Assembly: GCA_003833135.1 (NCBI GenBank)
Contig: QZLH01001352.1
Location: 15,612 to 33,534, forward strand
DNA length: 17,923 nucleotides
Source of the DNA: Oehlia diaphana
Lineage: Eukaryota; Glomeromycota; Glomeromycetes; Glomerales; Glomeraceae
Direction of reading: 5' to 3'
Shown: positions 9,196 through 17,394 of the stretch, one piece after another
How the letters are laid out: every line of letters begins with the position of its first letter
Numbering within the stretch: the first letter of the stretch is position 1
Program-made: the position numbers and the translations under genes
The notes under the pieces: generated by a model
The model's input: only the letters and a program-made list of their open reading frames with translations
What the model was told of the DNA's origin: nothing
The model's database searches: none

Positions 9196-11397
9196 CTAAA
9201 TAGCGTTTACAGTACTTTCAGATAGTTGCAGTTGTTGTAGGTGCTGTGGTTGTTTTTTAGTGACGCTTTGAAGTCGGCGTTGTTGTTTTAATAAATTATC
9301 CAATTTTTTTTGAGCAAGAGTGAGGCCACCTTTAGAAGCTTTTTCATAACATTCTATAGCTTTAGGAATATTCTTTTTAATACCAATGCCATCTTCATAA
9401 CATCTCCCTAAATCCATTTGAGAAGTAACATTACCAGCTTCAGCACTAGCTAAAAATTGATCAAAGGCACTTTGAAGATTTTTGGTAGTACCATAACCTC
9501 TTTCATAGCAATATCCTAACATCCATTGTCCTCTACTATTACCACTATCACTACTTTTTTTAAGTAATTCATATGCTTTCTTCCTATCTTGTTTAATACC
9601 ATAACCCCAATAATAACATCTGCCTAGAAAATATTGGCCAATGGAATCATTTGAATCCGATGATTTCTTATAATGATTAAATGCTTCTTGTTTATCTTGT
9701 GCTGTACCAATAGCATTTTCAAAGAAAAATCCAATTAAACAAGAAAATCTTAAGTCATCACGATGTCTTTGTAACGACTTAAATGTTGATTTGTGTTCTC
9801 TCATACGATTATGTAAATATTCTTTTATACTTTGTATCATTGTATTTGTATCTCCACTTATTTCTAATATTTCTTCAAAGAATTTTAATATTTCCTCAAA
9901 GAATGCCTTATCTGTATTTGCAATTATTTTTTTATTGTGTGTTAATGTTATGGGAGAAGATGGAGGTGAATTAATTGAATTAGTTGAACTACGACGAGAA
10001 TTAGGCAATTTCGGACTTTTTAGTGGAGAAGAATTGCTGTTAAAGTCGTAATTGAGATTTGATATGGATATCGAGTGAATGCTCCTCCTTACTGAATGAT
10101 TACTTTTTTGATTCATCGTATTTAATAAATCTGATGAAATGTCCGAAATAGATGAAATACTCTTCCTATCAGTGATTCTCCTCTTTTGTGTTGTGCTATC
10201 ATTACTTTTAATCTTCTTTTCGGAAATAGATTTCCCAAGACTTTTCTCTCGTGTATTTTCAAGAGTAATCCCGTTAAGCTTTTCTAATACTTGAAAGATA
10301 TTAGGACGCTGATTTGGAACGCCATCCCAACATTGAGAATAAATATCAATATAAGCTTGTGGAGTTCCTTTAATAGGACGTTCTCTTTGTCCGTTTGATA
10401 TTTTATTAGCAAGTTCTAATTGAGTTAATGATGTTGAAGAAGAAGTTGATTTAAATGGTGGTCTACCACTCGATAATTCCCATAATAAAACCCCAACACT
10501 ATATACATCTGATTTATCGTTTCTTCTATATTGGGAATTTTTCAAACTTCGTGGTTCAATGTACGTTATATATCCTTTTAAATCTGATGATGATTTGGAC
10601 GTTTCATTTAATTGTCTTGAAGATCCAAAATTACTTATTTTAATTACACCTTCTCTTATTAATATATTACTAGAATTCTATAAGAAATTTGTTTTTAAAT
10701 TGTGAAAAAAAAATAAATAAAATAAAAGTATTTAAACTTATTCTTACCAAATCTCGATGAATTATTTTCTCTTTATGTAAACATGCTACACCACTTGCTA
10801 ACTGTTTTGCAAAATTTAATTTATCAGTCCATGATAATGATGTAAAATTTTTACTTAAATAATGACCAAGTGTTCCACCATCTGCATAATCCATCATTAA
10901 TAAATATTTATTAAGGTTTGGTTCTATTGTTACGTTCAAACGTATTTAAAAAAGGAGGGGTTAATTATTAAATATATTAGTAGAAATATCGTAGGGCTAT
11001 CGAAATAATTACAACTTCAAACTTTAATACCTTGACTAATTCCATAATATTGTAATATATTAGGATGATAATCAACTTTCTTATGCAATTTCACCTAAAT
11101 TAAAAAAAAAAATAAGTATATTGGTATAAATTTATTAACAAATAAAAAAAAAGATGATATACCTACATCATTGATAAATTTATCTAAGAGTTGCGTATCA
11201 GTTTTACTATTTCCTTCTTTTTTGATGAATTTACTTTTTAATGCAACAATCATTCCATGATCATTCCACGTTGCTTTATATACAGCTCCTAATGATCCTC
11301 TCTCAATTACTTCTATATCCGAAAATTCATCATATGCATGAAATTTTACGTGTCCCTCTTCTATAACTTGTTTTAATAAATTGGTTGTATTTTCCAT
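9196..11397 (-). CDS. Kinase-like protein with Sel1 repeats; DFG is NFG
   Basis: Spliced model: exons 11397-11167, 11094-11031, 10923-10748 and 10677-9196, giving 650 residues. All introns are GT-AG (72, 107 and 70 bp) and phases agree. The ATG follows an in-frame TAA. Residues ~25-293 are a tyrosine-kinase-like domain: loop [13 protein letters not shown], Lys54 in VALK, HRDL at 154-157, Asn161, Asp214 in [14 protein letters not shown], then GRPPF. Asn173 replaces the magnesium-binding Asp (ISNFGSS), the first Gly of the glycine loop is Glu32, and the likely alpha-C Glu is Asp77, so catalysis is doubtful. Residues ~294-462 are a Ser/Asn-rich linker. Four Sel1 repeats follow at about 466-610 ([30 protein letters not shown]), then a Gln-rich tail. 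Sel1 repeats scaffold protein complexes. It may be a pseudokinase scaffold; this is inferred. Fusion of kinase and Sel1 is typical of Glomeromycotina. Confidence 0.85.
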
Positions 11398-11910
11398 TGC
11401 TTAATTAATTAATTTCTGCGTCAAAAAAAATTTTTTTTTTTTTTTTAAAAAAAAAATAAGAAATAAATAAAAAAAAATTTTTTTCAAATGAGGGAGGAAA
11501 ATAAATTTATACATTGCCAGGTTTTTGTGAAATGTTGTACTCGGAATATCTAAATATCTAACACCCTTGTTCATCGTGGCACAATCCTTCTGATACACAA
11601 TATATTTACATATAAATAATTAGGTTTTAATAATTACGATAAGTGAATTGACAATTGACATATGACGATCGTCGAATCTGATCTTTGATTATTATCAAAC
11701 TACCAAACTCGTAAGATTTTTCATAAAGAAATACGAAAGCGAAAGGACGTGTCACTATAGCCTTCCCCACAAATAAATATATTTCAAATTTTGATATTTC
11801 GCATAGAATAAAGTGCATGACATATTGTGCTTTGCAGAAATAAAATTTAGCCACATTTATTTTAAACGCTTAAAACCTTCTAAAAAGAATTTTTTTGGTT
11901 AGCGATATTA
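11398..11910 (-). promoter_or_regulatory. 5' flank of the kinase-like gene with long A/T homopolymers
   Basis: Directly upstream of the ATG is an A8-T16-A10 run (11423-11456), followed by a second A/T block at 11469-11484. On the minus strand the first ends as a T run followed by GACGCAG, which resembles a splice acceptor, so a 5' UTR intron is possible. Such tracts also exclude nucleosomes in fungi. Short open frames here begin with non-ATG codons or are uORF-sized; none has recognisable domains. Confidence 0.35.
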
Positions 11911-11920
11911 ATCACGTGAT
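11911..11920. promoter_or_regulatory. ATCACGTGAT palindrome upstream of the kinase-like gene
   Basis: This ten-base palindrome, identical to the one at 423-432, lies 514 bp upstream of the minus-strand start codon. CACGTG is the E-box bound by fungal bHLH factors of the Cbf1/Pho4 type. The array module ATCACATGAT is one transition away. Confidence 0.4.
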
Positions 11921-12957
11921 GCTAAGCCTTGGGCTGTTCTGTGTTCCACTACAGAAAATTTGTCACATATGTCAGTCATATTATTCTTCCAAAAAGACTA
12001 GTGTCTTTTCTCCTCATTTTCGGAGCTTCGGCACTGATCATAATTATTACATCTATTTTATCTCGCTCACTAGATAGTTTGTAAATATTTTTAACCTTTA
12101 CATTTATCTTTGATTTACGTAGTAAATAGCCGATAAATTTGACACGTCACATTCTAATAAATAATATTAGTCAAATTGATCAAATGATAAAAAAATCAAT
12201 GTTCACGAAAAATCATAAAAGCCAACGGATGATGACACGATCTATAAAACATAGTATTATAGTATTATAAAGTAATATAAGCTGTTATTATACTATTTCA
12301 ACTGCGCCTATATGCGCTGGGAGTTATGTTCTTCACACGTTGAGTGGATGTGGAATCAAAAAAATTTGTGAACCGGGGATGACGTTAAATGAATGGTAGT
12401 TACCGATTTCTTGACTCAATACACTAAGATATGTTGGAAATAAATAAAATAAATAAGTAAATATTTACAAAATATAAAATTTCAATGATGCTTATTAGTT
12501 GTTATACTCATCGCAATAGTTTTACTATCATGATCATATGTTACAGCAGCTACGTAAATTTGCGGTCAACTCAATAATACTGCCAAATGTCCTTTTGTTC
12601 GGCAAAAAGCCAACACTGGTCCAACATGTACAACTGATTGGAGCGCTATGACACATTTTCAATGAAAAAATCATGATTAAAGAAAAAGACACAGAGACAA
12701 AAAAGTAAAATAGAAAATATATGTATGAACTTTGAAACATCAATTTGATGCAAGAAAAAATCAATGATGACAGAAAAAATGATGCCAGAAAGTAACAAAC
12801 AGTCAAGCAGCAGAATAAAAGCAAAATTGACATTAAAATGCAGTGCCTTTATAACCAAGTAAAAGATTGTGAAATGTAAAGAAATGCAAACATTCTTGGA
12901 AGAACTAGGACCCGAATATTATATAGATAGGCTAGCTGTAAAAGTTGCTTATTGGTC
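11921..12957. other. Intergenic region without a supportable gene
   Basis: I see no gene that I can support. At 12250-12297 there are ATAGTATTATA words and an imperfect inverted copy. At 12640-12790 a GAAAAAATCA(A)TGAT-like word recurs three times (about 12663, 12755, 12774). The plus strand between 12550 and 12870 has coding-like Lys/Asp-rich text, but with several stops. The minus strand has a 99-codon hydrophobic ATG frame, discussed under rejected items. Confidence 0.4.
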
Positions 12958-13296
12958 ATATAAAATTCTCAAAAGTTGATTATTTTAAGGGTATTTTTTC
13001 AAATTTTCTATCCTACATACCCCTGTTTTAAATAATCTACTGATTGGATTTTAATGAATTTATATCATTTTAATGAGAGAAATCTAATAACAGTAAAATT
13101 GCATTTCTAACATTGGTATTAGCTGAGTTATTATAGGTTAAAAATTTAACTATAATTATATATTTATAATTAAATGAAAGATGTTTAAAATCCTAAAAAA
13201 CTGCTCTGAAAATTCTGAAATGATGCCTTGACATATATATAGGATAAGAAAATTTGAAAAAATACCTCTGAAATAAACAATTTTTAAAATTTATAT
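12958..13296. mobile_element. MITE-like foldback element with ~60-bp imperfect inverted repeats
   Basis: The left arm (12958-13019) runs from ATATAAAATTC through GGTATTTTTTCAAATTTTCT to ATCCTACATA. The right arm (13231-13296), reverse-complemented, reads ATATAAATTTTAAA, GGTATTTTTTCAAATTTTCT, TATCCTATATA. The 20-base core is identical and the flanks differ by scattered substitutions and a 2-bp gap. The centre of about 210 bp is AT-rich and has no open frame. Target-site duplication is not clear, so the exact ends and the superfamily are uncertain. Confidence 0.65.
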
Positions 13297-13369
13297 TTCT
13301 TTCTTTCATTTAACAAAATCCTAAAAATATCAATACAATTAAAACATTTTTTTTATTATCTTTATTTTA

Positions 13370-13443
13370 TTATTGCTTTACTAACATTAAAATTCTAAAT
13401 TAAATTTCAAAATTATTGCTTATATTGTCTAGTAAAGCAATAA
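13370..13443. repeat. 14-bp perfect inverted repeat with 46-bp loop
   Basis: TTATTGCTTTACTA (13370-13383) is followed by its exact reverse complement TAGTAAAGCAATAA (13430-13443). It could form a long hairpin or be the core of a small foldback repeat. Confidence 0.6.
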
Positions 13444-14764
13444 AATTATAAGTCCTAATAGAGTTGTTTTGCAAGCTTCATCTCTCATACAGCTACAAAG
13501 GACTCCCATTACTCTTATTTGACCAGAAAGTGCACTAACATCATCTAATGAATTAATACCAATAGTGTTAAAATAACCTAAAAAGTTATATTTGAAACTA
13601 TTATACTTGAATGTGAAGAGTGACTATTTGCTAAAAAATCTAATTTTCAGGCACCTTAATGTTTGAATTTTAAAAAGAATTCAATTATTTGCATATACAA
13701 ACTGTGCATTGATCTGTCTAAATTATTAATATTTCCAAACTGCATTCACATATTGCTTTATTCCAATTGTACATTATTTCACTCTATTATATTAAATTAA
13801 GTTCTCTATGTACCTGATCATACTTACCTAAAATTCTATTATGAAACTCTTAAAAAATATCATTATTTCTTTACAGGTTATGATAAAATTACCTGCCTAA
13901 ACCTCTTTAAAATCCTATAATTAGTTTCACTAAAATTTTACTATAGATTTATTATAATTTTAGCAGAGTTTTGGCAGTTTCAGCATTTATAATAAATTTT
14001 GGCAGTTTTGCCTTTCTCCAGAGTTTTACCAATTTTTTAATATAACTTTAATATAATTTTAGCAGAATTTTGCTTTTTAGTAAAATGCCATCTTATCTAA
14101 ACCCCTAAGTTTTAGTAAGCAACCTTAGGTTATGATTTGCTTCTCAAAGATTATCAAAAAGTGTACATATATTATGTAATTGATATTCTAAATTAATAAA
14201 AGTTTTATTAAATGCATTTATTCTATCCTATGCATAATCTAATAAACCTTTTGTAATAATAAGTTCTTCATATTTTACTCTATAGTGACAAGTTAGTTCA
14301 TTAAAAATATGCTAAATATGTTTAAGACAATAGTTTATATAATATAATAGATCATTAGTTGTTCTATTAAAGAATCTGTACAGTCTTAAATTACATTAGC
14401 TAATGTATTGTTATCTATATCACACAAATTTCTAGAAAGCAGTCCAATAGGCTTTATAGGAATATAAACTTTAAGTATTACTAGAACTTTACCTACTATT
14501 AAGATATATTATTAGTAAAAATTTTACTTTCATATGAAACCTTATCTTAAGATTTACTTAAATTCTATTGGTTAATTAATTAAAAAAAAAAAAATTATAA
14601 ATAATATATAGTAATATAAAATTTTCTTTATAATAGAATCTTTAAAAAATTTATATGTAAACCTTACCTTAGATCACAGGATAACCTATCTTAATAATAG
14701 ATGGGATTCTGTATTACCATTATATTTAAACTAAGTTGGAATAAAATTCAAATAGATCTCTATA
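13444..14764. other. AT-rich intergenic region with short dispersed repeats
   Basis: No gene is visible. At 13945-14080, TTTTAGCAGA(G/A)TTTTG and TTTTGGCAGTTT each occur twice. CCTAAG and CTTAGG form a small hairpin at 14104-14129. ATATGAAACCTTATCTTAAGAT (about 14533) is echoed by TATGTAAACCTTACCTTAGAT (about 14653). These look like remains of short transposons. Confidence 0.4.
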
Positions 14765-14935
14765 CAGTCAAACCTTGATATAACGAATCTTTGATATAGT
14801 AAATTTTTTAGACAACTATAATAAATTTTTTTCGCTATAATAAATTAACTAATCAAATTTCTTAAAATCTTTATTATAGCCCTATAGTGAAATTAAGGTC
14901 TGGATCCTAGGGTTCATTATAATAAAGATTGACTG
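14765..14935. mobile_element. 171-bp Tc1/mariner-pogo-like MITE with TA duplication
   Basis: The left end reads CAGTCAAACCTTGATATAAC. The right end, reverse-complemented, reads CAGTCAATCTTTATTATAAT, with about 20 of 25 bases matching. A TA dinucleotide flanks both sides (14763-14764 and 14936-14937), as expected for the Tc1/mariner superfamily. Subterminal words such as TTGATATAGTAAATTTTTT and CGCTATAATAAATT repeat the terminal pattern, as in pogo/Tigger-like non-autonomous elements. It has no coding capacity. Confidence 0.8.
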
Positions 14936-15029
14936 TATATATAATTTAGACAGGTATATGGTCAACTTAAGATAAACAATAAGTTTATACTAATATGGCT
15001 ATTTTGTCTTACTGTAATAGTAGGAAGTT

Positions 15030-15309
15030 CACTGGTAAAAAAATAATTTATCCTACACATATCTTACACATATCGGGTACTCAAAATATAGAAAATCATA
15101 CACAAAATAATACACATATCATACACATATCAGGTATTAATATATATATCATATATATATCAGATACCTAATAGGTATACAATATATATAAGTACCTGAT
15201 GTATATATGATATGTGTATTATTTATGTATGATTTTCTACATTTTGAGTACCCAATATGTGTAAGATATATGTAGGATATGTGTAGGATAGACCATTTTT
15301 TTACCAGTG
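15030..15309. mobile_element. 280-bp CACTA-like foldback MITE with GTT target duplication
   Basis: The ends are CACTGGTAAAAAAAT and its reverse complement, and arms of over 100 bp pair across almost the whole element. Each arm has tandem ACACATATC words and a GGGTACTCAAAAT block. The centre is ATACCTA-A-TAGGTAT (about 15165-15179). GTT flanks both sides (15027-15029 and 15310-15312). A CACTG terminus with a 3-bp duplication fits the CACTA (En/Spm) superfamily. It has no coding capacity; the open frame on its minus strand is a by-product of the arms. Confidence 0.8.
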
Positions 15310-15312
15310 GTT

Positions 15313-16002
15313 CTAATTCAAGTAAGACAACTATGATTATTAATTTGCTAATGAATGACAAGAAAACAAAAACAGATAGTGAAAATATATATTATATAAT
15401 GTAGTACTTTTATTCAGTAAATATCTTGATGAACTAAAGTAAATAGTTATACATGATTTTTGAAGAAGAAGAGATTTTATTTATTGCAATAACCTATATA
15501 TAGGTAAAATGCTAACCAATCAGATATTGATCGGTTATCTGATTTATTTAATAGTTAGAAATTGGTGTATATTTTGATCAGGTATCAATCAGGTTAATAT
15601 TAATTGATAGCTATTGTTTTAGTTTAGATTTACTAATTGTTTTCTTTAAAATAAATTGTGACTGATTATTAATAATTTATAAATTTAAACAAATTGTAAT
15701 CCAATTATTAGTAAATTATAAATTTATTTATCAAATAAATTATTTTAAATGTAAATGAACTCTGTTTTATTACAAATAAAATTGTCTATTAGATTTTCTT
15801 TTTGTAGGTTATTTCAGTTTTGTTACTTCAGGCTTTAGAGTCTTCTTTTTTTGTAGATCAGTTTTAGATTTATCTTGTTAGTTTTTTTTTTATCAAATGC
15901 TTCATAATTCTTTTCTTTATGTAGGTCAGACATTCTGGAGTATACTTCTCTGCGAATTGAATTCTTAGAATGCTGAAATATACGGCAGCTGTGCTGAATC
16001 TG
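15313..16002. other. AT-rich intergenic region
   Basis: No gene is visible. ACCTATATATAGGT (15492-15505) is a perfect 14-bp palindrome. TCAGATA and TATCTGA form a small hairpin at about 15519-15541. Text around GATTATTAATAATTTATAA (about 15664) is repeated directly as CAATTATTAGTAAATTATAA (about 15702). Confidence 0.4.
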
Positions 16003-16116
16003 AATTGATGTAACCGTAATTATTTTAATGGACGTAACACATTTTGACAGATGTAATACATTTTGATAGACGAAATGCATTTTAACAGACGTAATAAATT
16101 TTGACAGATGTAATAG
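16003..16116. repeat. 19-bp minisatellite, five clear units
   Basis: Units start exactly every 19 bp at 16022, 16041, 16060, 16079 and 16098; the type unit is ATTTTGACAGATGTAATAC. Variation is mainly C/T and G/A at CG positions (GACGTAA or GATGTAA). A sixth, diverged unit may precede at 16003-16021. The open frame of 101 codons on the minus strand here is produced by the repeat (HLSK.VTS periodicity) and is not treated as a gene. Confidence 0.8.
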
Positions 16117-16432
16117 AATATATTGTAATATCGTATACAAAGAGTAAAAGTTAATTATAATTTATAAAATTTTTTTATTAAAAACTTTCAAGTATCGATT
16201 TAGTTTTAGAAATTTAATATAATATATATAATACAATTTCTATTATAATAAAAAATTATCTATTTGAACGATCATAAAAAAAAATATTAGAGGTAATACA
16301 ATTTTTTATAATTAACATCTTAGTTCAACACGTTAGGTAAATTCACAAAGTTAGTCATATGGTACTAATATAATTTATGGATTTAAAATAGTTATTTGAA
16401 AATGTATTAGAAAGTTTCTGTTGCAAGTACTT
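16117..16432. other. AT-rich spacer
   Basis: I see no gene, RNA or repeat in this stretch. Confidence 0.4.
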
Positions 16433-16835
16433 TCAATTACTCTTTTGTTTACCACTGGAACTTTTAAGCCTGGTATTTTTGGTCTCGACTTCGGAAGAGC
16501 TAGTTCGCGCTCTCATAAAATAAAATATACTATGTTAATATAAGCTTGGCATTTGGCAACTCAAAAAATTAACAATAAGTATTGTCATATTTAATATTCA
16601 CCGAGTGACTGTAATATATGATACAAATCAAGAGTCAATTCTGAAAATTTGATTTGATTTTGGTAGCGAGATCAAGAATGTGATCAACGTCACACATAAG
16701 ATTGCCTGCCGAAACCCATTTAACCTAATGCCAAAAGTCGAAATCTCTTATATAGTGGAGAAACACTGAAACTGCCGAAACTTTATGGAATGGCAAAACC
16801 TTTCGGCATAGTTTCGCATATTAGCAGTCCAAGAA

Positions 16836-17356
16836 CCTACAAAAGAAAAAAAAAGTAACCATCAGTAACGTTACTAAGGAAAAAAAATAAACGTGAAACC
16901 CCTTCCCCATCTACCTTTCACTAAAGTCCGGTTTGTATAATTCGTCCAGCGTTCCTACAAAAAGAAGAAAGAAATGTTAGAAACGTTTCTTATTTAATAC
17001 ACATGACACACTACACCCACCCAACTTACCTCAAGTGTAAGTCCGCCTTCTAAGAGTTCGGCGTCCTAGTCCTACAAAAAAAGAGGAAAGAAACGTTTAG
17101 TACGTTTCTTAATTACAAAACACCACTCCCCCTTCCCATATTCCTTACATTCCAAGTCCGGATTCATTTTCAAGGGTCTGGCGTCCTAGCCTACAAAAAA
17201 ATAAAGAAAGAAACATTAGTACGTTTCTTAGTAATTACAAACACATAACCTCCAGTCCCCTTCTCTCATATTACCTTTATTATGTAGGTATGGTTCAACG
17301 GTTCGTCCTGGTCTCCAAGGGTCCAGCGTTCTACTAAAAATAGGAGTCCGACCTAC
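16836..17356 (-). repeat. ~118-bp tandem array of exon-plus-intron-like units
   Basis: Units start at CCTACAAAAA on the plus strand at 16836, 16954, 17071, 17190 and 17352, so spacings are 118, 117, 119 and 162. On the minus strand each unit begins with a CT-rich tract ending TTGTAG|G, and four also have a GTA-type donor. Exon-like blocks are 17352-17275 (78), 17190-17149 (42), 17071-17030 (42) and 16954-16915 (40). Donors read AAAG|GTAATA, GAAT|GTAAGG, TGAG|GTAAGT and AAAG|GTAGAT. Intron-like blocks are 75-84 bp. Upstream of each of the four downstream acceptors lies CTAAY/CTGAT-like text inside a palindrome. A shared core GGACGCC(A/G)(A/G)AC(T/C)CTT marks the middle exons. Confidence 0.6.
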
Positions 17357-17376
17357 AAAAAAAAAATAAAAAAATG

Positions 17377-17394
17377 TATATATATATATATATA
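17377..17394. repeat. TA microsatellite
   Basis: Nine TA dinucleotides are followed by a T run. The tract lies within the 844-bp element, next to the longest exon-like unit of its tandem array. Confidence 0.8.

Noticed and set aside
10070..10085. Degenerate APE motif (EPR) in the kinase domain as extra evidence of inactivity
   Set aside because: Related fungal kinases often have DPQ-like variants here as I recall, so it is not informative. The coordinates given are approximate; the codons lie near 10077-10090 at most and were not used.
9783..10643. Plus-strand frames inside the kinase-like gene
   Set aside because: They are antisense shadows of the Ser-rich linker and kinase exon 4.
11401..11854. 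Minus-strand open frames upstream of the kinase-like gene
   Set aside because: The frame at 11854 starts with GTG, and the one at 11598 lacks domains and runs into the A/T homopolymers; at best it is a uORF in the 5' UTR.
12534..12833. Minus-strand 99-codon hydrophobic ATG frame
   Set aside because: It is Phe/Leu/Ser-rich, as expected for the reverse of Lys/Asp/Asn-rich A-rich text; it has no family likeness, and an alternative minus frame (12646-12858) overlaps it.
12550..12870. Plus-strand Lys/Asp-rich frame resembling a decayed gene
   Set aside because: It has several stops and no recognised domain; the similarity rests mainly on a repeated GAAAAAATCA word.
15835..16140. Minus-strand 101-codon frame
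   Set aside because: Its periodic peptide is produced by the 19-bp minisatellite.
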